Source: Chroococcidiopsis sp. CCMEE 29 (lineage in GTDB: Bacteria; Cyanobacteriota; Cyanobacteriia; Cyanobacteriales; Chroococcidiopsidaceae). Taken from it: a stretch of 64,000 bases of DNA. The DNA is taken from contig NZ_CP083761.1 of NCBI RefSeq assembly GCF_023558375.1, positions 2,288,001-2,352,000 of the forward strand, read 5' to 3'. Each line of letters starts with the position of its first letter. Within the stretch, counting starts at the first letter, position 1. The notes under the pieces were generated by a model. The model saw only the letters and a program-made list of their open reading frames with translations, was not told the origin of the DNA and made no database searches. Shown piece by piece: positions 35,532-44,334 of this stretch. The position numbers and the translations under genes were made by a program.

Positions 35532-35747
35532 GGTTGTACTTTAGAGCAGCAGCAACGTTTCAAATTCAATTTTAACGTTTACATCCAACTCCACATATAT
35601 AGAATCATCTTTTCACCTACTAGAGTAGCTGAGCATATCCCTAACGCCTATTTATCCTTAAGTAATTTCACTGAGGCAATTATCTATAACCTTAGATTTT
35701 AATTTAGATGTAAAAGTTTTCATTGCTGAAATAACATTACCTCCTAA

Positions 35748-36660
35748 GAGGATGTTTTAAAAGTCGGTTAGGTAGTAAAAAAGCTCACCCAGTGTAAGCT
35801 GCGAATAGTAAAGAACACAGCACCGAGTGAGTACAATGAGTAAAGCTTACCCTAGTAATCTGACTCTTGCCCAGTATGAATTGCTCAGTGACCTGATTCC
35901 AGAACCAAAACCTGGTGGTCGTCCCCGTGAAGCCAAGATGTGGGCAGTTCTCAACGCTATATTTTATGTTCTAGTGGAGGGGGTGCGCTGGCGATCTTTA
36001 CCGAGTGACTTCCCAGCATGGCAAACAGTGTACACATACTTTCGCAACTGGCGTCTTGATGGAACTTGGCTCAGGATACATGAGCGTCTGCGGCAGTGGA
36101 TGAGAGTGGCTCAGGAGCGACAACCAAGCCCATCCGAAGCAATCATTGACAGTCAAAGTGTCAAAAGCGCGGCAATGGTCAGCAAGGCAGTCGGCTTTGA
36201 TGCAGGTAAATTAACTAAGGGACGCAAACGGTTTTTGACAGTGGATACGTTGGGCTTAGTGCTGCGAGTGTTAGTGAGTGCGGCGAACGTTGGAGAGCGT
36301 GAGGGCGGCAAACAAGTACTCAAGCGAGTTAAAAAGATGGCTCCAGCAGTGTCTCGTCTGCATACAATTTGGGTTGATGCAGGCTTTGACGGTGAGCCAT
36401 TCATGCAATGGGTGATGAACGTTTGTCGTTGGATTGTGCAGGTAGTGCTGCGACCAGAACAAACCAAAGGGTTCGTGTTGTTGAAAAAGCGGTGGGTAGT
36501 GGAGCGAACTTTTGGCTGGCTAATGGGCTGTCGCCGATTGGTCAGAGACTATGAGTTATTGCCCCAAACATCGGAGACATTTATCTACCTTGCCATGATC
36601 CGGATCATGGTGAGGCGACTGGCATAAAATTTAACCCTTCAAAACTTTTCAAACATCCTC
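35748..36660. mobile_element. Intact IS5-family insertion sequence (IS1031-like, 913 bp)
   Basis: The ends are imperfect inverted repeats: GAGGATGTTTTAAAAGT at the left and, complemented, GAGGATGTTTGAAAAGT at the right. Both are flanked by TAA (35745-35747 and 36661-36663), a three-base target duplication of the TNA type made by IS1031-group elements. One transposase gene fills the element. Intact ends and frame indicate a fairly recent insertion between mnmG and the 36745 gene. Confidence 0.88.
35836..36627 (+). CDS. IS5-family transposase
   Basis: Protein of 263 aa from ATG 35836 (or 266 from GTG 35827). An N-terminal helix-turn region (LTLAQYELLSDLIPEPKPGGRP) is followed by VEGVRWRSLPSDFPAWQTVY, typical of IS5-type enzymes. 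The DDE catalytic core shows Asp in AIIDSQSVKS, Asp in IWVDAGFDG and Glu in VVERTFGWL. The gene is uninterrupted and fits inside the terminal repeats. Confidence 0.93.
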   Translation: MSKAYPSNLTLAQYELLSDLIPEPKPGGRPREAKMWAVLNAIFYVLVEGVRWRSLPSDFPAWQTVYTYFRNWRLDGTWLRIHERLRQWMRVAQERQPSPSEAIIDSQSVKSAAMVSKAVGFDAGKLTKGRKRFLTVDTLGLVLRVLVSAANVGEREGGKQVLKRVKKMAPAVSRLHTIWVDAGFDGEPFMQWVMNVCRWIVQVVLRPEQTKGFVLLKKRWVVERTFGWLMGCRRLVRDYELLPQTSETFIYLAMIRIMVRRLA

Positions 36661-36744
36661 TAAGAAAGGAACCTCTTTGGTATATAAATAATTATTTTTA
36701 ACCTTGTATTAATAAAATAAATTAAATAGCAAAAACTAACAAAA

Positions 36745-38031
36745 ATGCCAAAACTATTAAGAAAAATTCCTCTCAAGCAGTTCGGCGCTACAGAAATTTT
36801 ACTGATAGCTAGTTCCATTGGTGGCTCAATTGCTTCCATTGTTTTTCAGCAGGTTGCATTTGCTGCAATAACTTCTATTCCTTTATCCTTGGCTGTAAGT
36901 TTCAACTCATACAACCGCAAACGATTAGATGAAGCTAACCAGCAACAAGGTAGGATTATTCAGGTAGAGCAGCAGTTTTTAAAACATAAAGAGTTTGTTA
37001 ATGAAGCTCTCTATTCGTTGCCTAATCGCTCTGAACTAGCAGGCATAGAAAGCTTGTTGGAAGCTCGTAACGCTGTCTTTACCGAACAGTTAGGCAAATT
37101 AAAGGAACAAATTAATACATATTTAGAGCTACAAAAAGTAAATAATTGTTATAAGGAAGTCTCTGATGTACAGCAGCGACTTCGTACTGTGGAGAGTCTT
37201 ATAAACCTCTACAATCCAAGTCAATTGCATACAGAGTGGCAGGAAACGCAGATTAATCTTGAAGGAAACATAAAAAAACTAGAGAAGCAGTTTTATAACC
37301 TCCCAATATCGAACTTACAGTACCAGTTTTCCCAGATGGAGGAGTCAGTTAAAAAGCTTCAAGTAAATTCTGCCGAATATGCACAGTTAAATAAGTATTT
37401 TTTAGGAGAAATTAAATCTATAAGCCAGCAAGTTCAAACTTTAACTGGCAGAACGGAAGAACTCTCATTTGCAGATAGACAGTTTCAGGCTTTTGTAGCT
37501 CGTGTAGAAGGGAGAATAACAAATCCCGATTCAAGTGCAAATAACCCAAAATTGGGGAAATTGGAAGAAATAGAACAATTAAAACAACTATTTCATGTTT
37601 TACAAACAGGTATTACCACATCGACCGAACTTAACCAGCATCTCGCAGAAGAAGTTCAATCTTTACAGCAGCAGGTTCAGTCTGTCTCTAGCAACGTCTC
37701 AGAAAGAATTTCATCATTGCAAGTAGAATTGCAAAAACAAATTGTTTCCAAAGAAAAATTTGAACACAAAATTAGTACTGATCTGTATGAATTGACGGAT
37801 TGGTACAGAAAATTAGCTCGGCAGTTACAAAATTACTCTAAAAATAATAGCTTAGATACAAATAGTAAGTCAAAAAACAAAGAGCCAAAGATATCTCTAA
37901 CAGAGATGCAATCTAGATGTGAATACTGCCATAGGATTTATCAAACTCAATCAATAGAAGGTGGGGAGTTCCTAAATTACAAATTTTGCTGTCATGGCTG
38001 TAAAACAGAGTATGAAAAACGCAATTGCTAA
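36745..38031 (+). CDS. Unknown membrane-anchored coiled-coil protein with C-terminal zinc-finger-like Cys cluster
   Basis: Protein of 428 aa, A/T-rich. Residues about 15-55 are hydrophobic (TEILLIASSIGGSIASIVFQ and following), giving one or two membrane helices. About 60-370 is nearly all helical with heptad-like Leu/Gln spacing, a long coiled coil. The tail has CEYCHRIY, then CCHGCKTEYEKRNC: four or five cysteines placed to bind zinc as a treble-clef or ribbon. I do not know a family with this order. It sits right after the IS element. A structural or signalling tether between membrane and a partner is possible, but that is a guess. Confidence 0.7.
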   Translation: MPKLLRKIPLKQFGATEILLIASSIGGSIASIVFQQVAFAAITSIPLSLAVSFNSYNRKRLDEANQQQGRIIQVEQQFLKHKEFVNEALYSLPNRSELAGIESLLEARNAVFTEQLGKLKEQINTYLELQKVNNCYKEVSDVQQRLRTVESLINLYNPSQLHTEWQETQINLEGNIKKLEKQFYNLPISNLQYQFSQMEESVKKLQVNSAEYAQLNKYFLGEIKSISQQVQTLTGRTEELSFADRQFQAFVARVEGRITNPDSSANNPKLGKLEEIEQLKQLFHVLQTGITTSTELNQHLAEEVQSLQQQVQSVSSNVSERISSLQVELQKQIVSKEKFEHKISTDLYELTDWYRKLARQLQNYSKNNSLDTNSKSKNKEPKISLTEMQSRCEYCHRIYQTQSIEGGEFLNYKFCCHGCKTEYEKRNC

Positions 38032-38106
38032 TTATGAAGAGCAAAAAACCTCACATTTTTAAAACCTAGGTTGAGAAATTGGTGAAAAATTTGGACTATT
38101 TGTTAA

Positions 38107-38568
38107 CTAACCTGTATACAAACTTCCATTTTTATGAGTAAAAATCCAACCATTGTGGCTATGCTTAGCAATCAAGTCATCATCAGGGTAAGTAACTTGG
38201 TCTTCAGGAGTGCGATCGCCAATTTCTAAATATGTAGCTACTAAACTACTGCGATTAATCAAATAGTGACCGTCGGCAACTCCAGCAGAAAACCCTGCTG
38301 CCATGTCTGCTGTTAAAATTTGTTCGCCTTCATTAGTAACTAAAATAACTTCCCCTTCTAAAACATAAATAAATTCATCTTGCTTAGTGTGCCAATGTCT
38401 CAATGCAGAGCAACTTCCAGGCTCAAGCTTGACTAAATTAACTCCAAAGTTTTTGATTCCAGCAGCATCCCCCAAACGCTTTTTTGACCTTCCTGCTACT
38501 AAAGGTTTAAATTTATTGAGGTAATTGGAGCTTTTTCTATCAGGTACATCTTGAGGATTAATTATCAT
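38107..38568 (-). CDS. Cupin-domain protein
   Basis: Protein of 153 aa with a single cupin barrel. Motif 1 appears as RHWHTKQDEFIYVLEGE, with the metal-binding His and Glu residues, and motif 2 as GVADGHYLINRS. Relatives are annotated as sugar-related cupins or transcription-linked cupins without defined activity. It is monocistronic, between the coiled-coil gene and the M48 protease. Confidence 0.8.
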   Translation of the reverse strand: MIINPQDVPDRKSSNYLNKFKPLVAGRSKKRLGDAAGIKNFGVNLVKLEPGSCSALRHWHTKQDEFIYVLEGEVILVTNEGEQILTADMAAGFSAGVADGHYLINRSSLVATYLEIGDRTPEDQVTYPDDDLIAKHSHNGWIFTHKNGSLYTG

Positions 38569-38821
38569 GTTGTTCTTTATGAATAATTTGAGGATTTTAC
38601 TTTATCGTCGAAAAATATCAATGATTTATTTTACCATTTTGTAGTAAGCTTAATCGCATTTGTCTAGCTAGTTACGCGTAGGAAGATATAGAGCAGCCAT
38701 TACTAGCTCGCCAATGGAATTGGACAAAAAACTTTATCTTTATCTGACAACCAGGAAGCTAACAATTGCCTAGACTGGAAATCAGATTGAGCATTAGACA
38801 GCAAGAGTAGCAACTCCTTTT

Positions 38822-40384
38822 ATGAAACCAGTCCTTAATTCACTGCTGCTAGCCTTGAATTTGGTAATGCTGCCAGTTGGAACATCAATTGTTGTGCTGG
38901 CAGAACCTACAGTACCTGTTCCAGCAAAGGAAAACTCCTCTATCAGCCTTAGTGAGGTGGCAAAACCTTTACCGAGTCCAGCAGCCACCGATAAACCTGA
39001 ACCCACATCGCCGTCCAGATTAGAATCAGTCATTGGTCGGCGGCAAAAACTGATCGAAGCTGATCGGCTGTACCTAGGAGGACAATACGCTGCCGCTGAA
39101 AAACTCTACCGGGAAGCAAAAGCTCCGTTTGCGACAACAGCTAACACTCAAGAACGCCGAGAACCTATCGTTGACCCGGCTCAGCTATCGCCAGGAGGTA
39201 AAGTCTACTGGCGTGAGGCAGAGGCTGGTTCTGACCAAAAACTCCAAACCAGAGTTATGGTACCACTCCGGCTGTTGGTCGAGCAGTATCCGGAATTTAT
39301 CCCAGGCCATCTGCGACTAGCTGCAGCGCTGCGACAATACGATCGCCCTAAAGAAGCACTCGATGTCTTGGAAAGAGCAACAACACTGTATCCTGAGCAG
39401 CCAGATTTAGTTAAAGCTAAAGTTGCAGCACTGGCAGCAGAAAAACATTGGATGGAAGCATCCCTGGCAGCACGTCAATTTGCCCTGCTCAATTCTAACC
39501 AGACGAACGCTCCTGAATTTACCCAGTTGGCAGAAGAACATCTGAACCGCTACAAAAGGCATCTACGGTCAGAACTACGGGGTAATGCGATTACTAATGC
39601 GATCACGGGAGCCTTAGGCTATGCCCTCACTGGTAGTCTCTTAGGTCCGTTCTCTGCTGTGCAAACAACGACAATGCTACTCAGAGGCGAATCATCGATT
39701 GGCGAATCAATCGCTGAAGATGCTCGCAAACAACTACCACTAGTAGAAGACAAAGCTGTTGTGGACTATGTGAACGAAATTGGACATAAACTTGCCCACG
39801 TAGCAGGTCGCAATGATTTTGAATACGAGTTCCATGTGATCTTAGATGACGATCTCAATGCCTTTGCCTTGCCAGGAGGTAAAGTTTTTGTCAATGCTGG
39901 TGCGATCGCCCAAACTAATTCGGAGGCAGAATTAGCTGGCTTACTCGCCCATGAATTATCCCATGCTGTTCTCTCTCACGGGTTTCAATTAGTCGCTGAA
40001 GGAAATCTACTAGCCAATGTGACGCAATATTTCCCCTATGGTCGCACAGTCGCCAATCTTTTCACCCTAAACTACAGCCGGGATATGGAACGCCAGGCAG
40101 ACGCGCTGGGTACCCGGCTGATTGCCTCCACTGGTTACGCTGCCGATGGCTTACGCAACTTAATGGTTACACTCAAACAGCAAGAGAAGTTTTCTCCACC
40201 TAGTTGGTTAGCCTCTCACCCAGCAACTAATGAGCGAATTCGTTCTCTAGAAAGCCTGATCGAGCGCAATCGTTATAATCGCTACGCCTATGAGGGAATA
40301 GAGCGACACGCCCAAATCAAAGCACAAGTAAAAAATTTATTAGCACAAAAGGAACAGCAGCAACGCAAAAAGCATCATCGATAA
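38822..40384 (+). CDS. M48-family zinc metalloprotease with signal peptide and TPR-like region
   Basis: Protein of 520 aa. The signal sequence (residues 1-28, ending VVLAEP) sends it to the periplasm. Residues about 65-240 hold repeat-like helices, including a pair resembling TPRs (YDRPKEALDVLERATTLYPEQP). The peptidase domain has HELSHAVLSHG (zinc His377 and His381, catalytic Glu378) and the third ligand in MERQADALG. The order of domains is reversed relative to BepA, where TPRs follow the protease. Role: envelope protein quality control, by family. Confidence 0.88.
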   Translation: MKPVLNSLLLALNLVMLPVGTSIVVLAEPTVPVPAKENSSISLSEVAKPLPSPAATDKPEPTSPSRLESVIGRRQKLIEADRLYLGGQYAAAEKLYREAKAPFATTANTQERREPIVDPAQLSPGGKVYWREAEAGSDQKLQTRVMVPLRLLVEQYPEFIPGHLRLAAALRQYDRPKEALDVLERATTLYPEQPDLVKAKVAALAAEKHWMEASLAARQFALLNSNQTNAPEFTQLAEEHLNRYKRHLRSELRGNAITNAITGALGYALTGSLLGPFSAVQTTTMLLRGESSIGESIAEDARKQLPLVEDKAVVDYVNEIGHKLAHVAGRNDFEYEFHVILDDDLNAFALPGGKVFVNAGAIAQTNSEAELAGLLAHELSHAVLSHGFQLVAEGNLLANVTQYFPYGRTVANLFTLNYSRDMERQADALGTRLIASTGYAADGLRNLMVTLKQQEKFSPPSWLASHPATNERIRSLESLIERNRYNRYAYEGIERHAQIKAQVKNLLAQKEQQQRKKHHR

Positions 40385-40410
40385 ATGATGCATCCTGAGA
40401 ATAATCACTC

Positions 40411-41280
40411 ATGCAAGTGACTAACTCAGCCGCAGGTTTAATGTTGAGGATGGTTCCGATGTCATCACAAACAGTTAAGTTACAGGTGTTGAGGGGTATT
40501 GGTTTATCTACCGGAGTGGCGCTGTTGCTAGCTAGCGGTAACGCGATGGCTATGCCTCGGACTGGCTTATTGATCTCTCAAGCTAATCCTTCACGCGACG
40601 TTGTAGTAGATACAGAGGAAACAGGACCGTCTACTACTCGGTCTACTACTCGGACTTCACCCGGCAGATCATCTAATCCCATATATGACAGCTCTACTCG
40701 ATTTGGTTGTCAAATGGTGAATGGTGAGTACACTGTGGTCTATCAGCCAGAAAGCCGCTCTGGCGAATATTTTCCCTGGGCAACTCCTTCGGCAATGGGT
40801 GGTGGCTGGAGCCCAGAACGGCGCTGTAATGAAATTGCGCGTCGCTTAGAATCGTATCGACCACAAGGCTTACTAGAACTGACAACAGGGGTAGAAAACA
40901 ACTACAACACTGTCTGTGTCATTACTGAAGCGAATCAAAACTGTCAGATTGTGTTCACTGTTCCTCCCGGTCAAGATCCAGTTGTAACGCGCGATCGCGT
41001 GTTTGAAAACCTCACCATTGCTGATAGCGGACAGCAGACTGATAGTGTTTACACCTATAGAGGTCGCCAGGCAAATGGCATTGATGAATTGGTCAACATG
41101 GGTCGATCAATTCTCGGCGGTGGCAATGATTCCCGTGGGTCTAAGAGTATCAACCTCCGACCTTTCCTTGACAAAGCTGATGGTGGTACTGGGACTCAAC
41201 TGCGAGGGGGAGTGCCAATCCAAGAGGGAGCGCCAAAGCGTAACAACTCTCGTCAGTTGAATCCGGGTAGTTTCCGATAA
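40411..41280 (+). CDS. COP23-domain exported protein
   Basis: Protein of 289 aa with a signal-like N-terminus (GIGLSTGVALLLASGNAMA). A Ser/Thr-rich spacer leads into a COP23-type domain: FGCQMVNGEYTVVYQPESR, WSPERRCNEIARRLESY, YNTVCVITEANQNCQIVF. The Cys residues probably pair as disulfides. COP23 was described as a circadian-oscillating membrane-associated protein of cyanobacteria; its function is unknown. The gene follows the M48 protease by 26 bp and may share its transcript. Several in-frame ATGs precede the signal sequence, so the start is uncertain. Confidence 0.8.
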   Translation: MQVTNSAAGLMLRMVPMSSQTVKLQVLRGIGLSTGVALLLASGNAMAMPRTGLLISQANPSRDVVVDTEETGPSTTRSTTRTSPGRSSNPIYDSSTRFGCQMVNGEYTVVYQPESRSGEYFPWATPSAMGGGWSPERRCNEIARRLESYRPQGLLELTTGVENNYNTVCVITEANQNCQIVFTVPPGQDPVVTRDRVFENLTIADSGQQTDSVYTYRGRQANGIDELVNMGRSILGGGNDSRGSKSINLRPFLDKADGGTGTQLRGGVPIQEGAPKRNNSRQLNPGSFR

Positions 41281-41333
41281 TTAGCTGTTAGCTGTTAGCA
41301 GGTTGCCAAAGACTGCTAATTGCTAATAGCTAG
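41281..41333. repeat. TTAGCTG heptamers forming an imperfect hairpin
   Basis: TTAGCTG is repeated directly after the COP23 stop and pairs imperfectly (about 16 of 21) with CTGCTAATTGCTAATAGCTAG a few bases on. It could act as a transcription end signal as well as being a dispersed repeat. Confidence 0.6.
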
Positions 41334-41375
41334 TAGACTCAAAACAGCAGAGTCTATATTCAATTGAATCTGAAA

Positions 41376-41873
41376 ATGGTGAATCGCCAACGTATTCAAC
41401 CGGGTCCAGGTCAGGAATCAGTCTGGGACTACCCGCGACCGCCTCGCCTAGAGGACACAAACAAACATATCCAGATCATCTTTAATGGAGTAGCGATCGC
41501 TGATACTCATAATGCTAAGCGGGTGTTAGAAACCAGTCATCCACCCGTTTACTACATCCCTCCTAGCGATATCAAAATGGAATACCTAGTACAGACACCT
41601 CGCTCCAGTTTCTGCGAGTGGAAGGGTATAGCCGGATACTATACAGTCGCCGTCGGAGACAAGCAAGTGCAGAATGCTGGTTGGTTTTACCCTGACCCCA
41701 CACCAGCGTTTGCTGCAATTAAAGACTATGTAGCTTTTTATCCGGAGTTGATGGATGCTTGCTATGTCAACGGGGAGAAAGTACAGCCGCAACCAGGTAA
41801 TTTTTACGGTGGCTGGGTAACAAGTGATATTGTCGGACCCTTTAAGGGTAGTTCTGGCACTTGGGGATGGTAA
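41376..41873 (+). CDS. DUF427 protein
   Basis: Protein of 165 aa from ATG 41376 (MVNRQRIQPGPGQESVWDYPRPP). DUF427 features visible: HIQIIFNGVAIADT, then ETSHPPVYYIPPSDI, SFCEWKGIAGYY and the C-terminal PEPV-like end replaced by YGGWVTSDIVGPFKG. The family is widespread and uncharacterised. A TTG start at 41364 would add four residues. No operon partner is visible. Confidence 0.85.
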   Translation: MVNRQRIQPGPGQESVWDYPRPPRLEDTNKHIQIIFNGVAIADTHNAKRVLETSHPPVYYIPPSDIKMEYLVQTPRSSFCEWKGIAGYYTVAVGDKQVQNAGWFYPDPTPAFAAIKDYVAFYPELMDACYVNGEKVQPQPGNFYGGWVTSDIVGPFKGSSGTWGW

Positions 41874-41949
41874 ACTGCAACAGATGAGCCAGAACCAGTA
41901 ATTCAGTTCTGGCAATGATTTTTCTCACTACAAATATATTTAAGAAAAA

Positions 41950-43017
41950 TTATGAATGCTTCTCCACCGGAGGCTGAAGCGCCAGTTTCGCCAAAGTTGG
42001 ACAGTAATATCCAGCAATTTCTTTAGCGATCGCATCCGGTCGCGTAATCTGATCTAAATTGCAAAATACAATCACAGTAATCTCGTCATCGATAAAGCGG
42101 GTAATGTTGCTGGCAAATCCTAGAATCGAACCATTGTGACTGACTACTCGGCGATCACCATAATTAATTACCCACCATCCTAAACCTGCCACATATCTCA
42201 GCTTTTCCCAATCATCGCCATGCTTTGGGAGATGGGCAGTCCACATCTGATCGAGGGTTGATTGCCTCAATAGAGTTGCACTGCAAAGCGCCTGTTCCCA
42301 CCTAACCATATCTGCCACACTGGAAAGTTGACCCCCAGCTGAATACGTGACTGAGGGACTGTAGTAGGGCTTGTTAACGAGCTGATTGTGTTGCCAGCGA
42401 TAGCCAGCAGCCCGGTGCGGCACAATATCTCTGGGATGATTCATCACGGTTGCATTCATTCCCAAAGGAGCAAAAATGCGATCACGCAATAAATCTCCAT
42501 AGGATTGTCCAGTTACCTTTTCCAGCATCAAGCCCAGCAGATAGTAGCCTGTATTGTCATAGGCACTAAATTCACCCGGTTGGAACTTGAGGGGAAAATC
42601 AGTAACTAGAGCCAAAATCTCAACTTTGGATAAGTCGAGACGGGTAATTTCCCAGTAGTTCTGAGCATCGGTATAGCTGGGAATTCCAGACTGGTGAGAC
42701 AGAATATGCTTGATTCTGACGGGATACCACGCCTGTGGTGGATTATCTAGGTAATCTGCAATCGGTTCGTCTAGCGAAATCACCCCTTCCTCCACCAACA
42801 TCATTGTGACTGTAGCGGTGAACGTTTTGCCGACAGACGCAATTTCATAAACTGTGTGCTCAGTCGCGGGAACAGAATGTTCAACATTCGCCAGTCCATA
42901 GCCCTTAACCAAAACAGGTTCACCCTCCTGCACCACTGCTACAGAAAGCCCTGGAATCTGGTTTTGAGTCATTGTGGCTCGGATGTAGTCGTCAATCATG
43001 ACTGACCTCATTACCAA
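41950..43017 (-). CDS. Serine hydrolase of the beta-lactamase/PBP4* family
   Basis: Protein of 355 aa. Catalytic motifs are Ser61-Val-Gly-Lys64 (SxxK, in YEIASVGKTF) and YDN (FSAYDNTGYYLL) as the YxN tyrosine; a late HNGSILG replaces KTG. No signal sequence is seen, so it is probably cytoplasmic, unlike true class C beta-lactamases. Members include esterases and D-aminopeptidases, so antibiotic hydrolysis should not be assumed. ATG 42999 (MIDDYIRATM) is an alternative start. Confidence 0.85.
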   Translation of the reverse strand: MVMRSVMIDDYIRATMTQNQIPGLSVAVVQEGEPVLVKGYGLANVEHSVPATEHTVYEIASVGKTFTATVTMMLVEEGVISLDEPIADYLDNPPQAWYPVRIKHILSHQSGIPSYTDAQNYWEITRLDLSKVEILALVTDFPLKFQPGEFSAYDNTGYYLLGLMLEKVTGQSYGDLLRDRIFAPLGMNATVMNHPRDIVPHRAAGYRWQHNQLVNKPYYSPSVTYSAGGQLSSVADMVRWEQALCSATLLRQSTLDQMWTAHLPKHGDDWEKLRYVAGLGWWVINYGDRRVVSHNGSILGFASNITRFIDDEITVIVFCNLDQITRPDAIAKEIAGYYCPTLAKLALQPPVEKHS

Positions 43018-43369
43018 CTTTGTTAATGTCTTGAACGTTATTTTCTAGCTGTCCAAGCCTCTTTTAGTATCTCCCAAGCTTCAAATAAGCCTGTGGAATG
43101 CTGGCGATCAATAAGCAATCGCACTAATAGAGACGGGTGAGAACGATCACGTTATGGAGACTCACAATCGTAGATTTGTATATCCCAGCGGAATGTCAAC
43201 GTATGATGACAATTCTTTTCTGGAAATGATTTCTTTAAACCTGTATTTATTGTTTAACAGCATCTTTCCAAAAAATAAATTCTCAACAACTACTCTCTTA
43301 CTTGCTGGAGTAAATAGTTGAGCAAAATTGCCTTGGGAAGACTCATGCCGAATTCAGAGATTAAATCAA
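43018..43369. other. Intergenic, no gene seen
   Basis: I see no convincing frame, RNA gene or repeat here. It is A/T-rich towards the right and presumably held the promoter of the broken glycosidase gene and the start region of the divergent hydrolase. Confidence 0.5.
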
Positions 43370-43723
43370 ATGGAAGAAATTCGCGGTGTCTGGATTCCAA
43401 ACATTCCTCATAGCAAAGTTTTAGATTCTCAGCAAAATATTGCTGATGCTATGAGCTTTCTAGTCGATATGGGATTCAATGCAGTATTTCCTGTGGTCTG
43501 GAACCAGGGATTGACACTGTACCGCAGTGAAATTATGAAGGCAACATTTGGTTTCGAGATAGACCCACATTTTGCCAGTCAAAATCGCCATCCTCTAAAA
43601 AAATTGATAAAAGCAGCGCATGAACGAGGCATTGCGGTCATTCCCTGGTTTGAGTATGGATTTGCTTGTTCTGCAAGACCGGATGGTAGATATATACTCG
43701 TGAAAAAACCACATTATCTTTAA
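43370..43723 (+). pseudogene. Truncated GHL10-type glycosidase (N-terminal part only)
   Basis: The frame from ATG 43370 (MEEIRGVWIPNIPHS) gives about 117 aa matching the N-terminal barrel of glycosyl-hydrolase-like family 10: AMSFLVDMGFNAVFPVVWNQG, LKKLIKAAHERGIAVIPWFEYGF. Full-length relatives exceed 350 aa, and the stop comes straight after GRYILVKKPHYL. The active-site half is missing. The complete paralogue at 57747-59255 is only distantly similar. What follows is unrelated low-GC DNA, so the truncation probably reflects a deletion or replacement by the next genes. Confidence 0.7.
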
Positions 43724-43775
43724 GGCAAATAGTTGTAGACACTACTAATTTATCGTTCAAAAAAGAGCAGTAATT

Positions 43776-44243
43776 ATGCCACTTTTATCAGTTCTACTAT
43801 TAGTTTTTTTAGCTGGTGCTCTAGGCGGAGTTGTCAATGCTCTGTTGAGTGAGAATGGTTTTATCTTACCTAAAAAAATACCAGTTAATGCCTCTAACGG
43901 AGTAAGCATCTGGAGACCAGGATACTTAGGAAATATTCTCATTGGTGCTGTTGCAGCTATAGTTTCTTGGGGACTTTACGGACCGTTTAGCTCAGCATAT
44001 CTGTTTGGTTCTTCACCTACATCAGAAACCGAAATAACAAAATTTGGTTTAACGCTCTCAGCATTTGTCGGTGCAATCCTCGTAGGTGTAGGAGGAGCAA
44101 AGTGGTTATCGGATGAAGTAGATAAGCGTCTTTTAAAGGCAGCTGCAAGTGAGGCTGCGAAGAAAGAGGCTGCTCCTGAGGCATCAAGACAGATATCTTT
44201 GTCTTCTCCAGTGACAGCTTTAAATATTGCTAAGAATATGTAA
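43776..44243 (+). CDS. Unknown membrane protein
   Basis: Protein of 155 aa with three predicted membrane segments (LLSVLLLVFLAGALGGVVNA; NILIGAVAAIVSWGLYGPF; LTLSAFVGAILVGVGGAKWL). A charged, Ala-rich helical tail follows (residues about 118-155). I recognise no family. It is the first of three A/T-rich genes in the same direction, followed by a lipoprotein and a helical protein. The gap to the next gene is 91 bp. Confidence 0.65.
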   Translation: MPLLSVLLLVFLAGALGGVVNALLSENGFILPKKIPVNASNGVSIWRPGYLGNILIGAVAAIVSWGLYGPFSSAYLFGSSPTSETEITKFGLTLSAFVGAILVGVGGAKWLSDEVDKRLLKAAASEAAKKEAAPEASRQISLSSPVTALNIAKNM

Positions 44244-44334
44244 TGCCAACGTAGTTTTTATTATAGGATTTAGGTGCTATTGAGGTGTTATTACAAAGTT
44301 GAATTAAAATTTTAGTTTGTGTGGAAGGTCAGAA

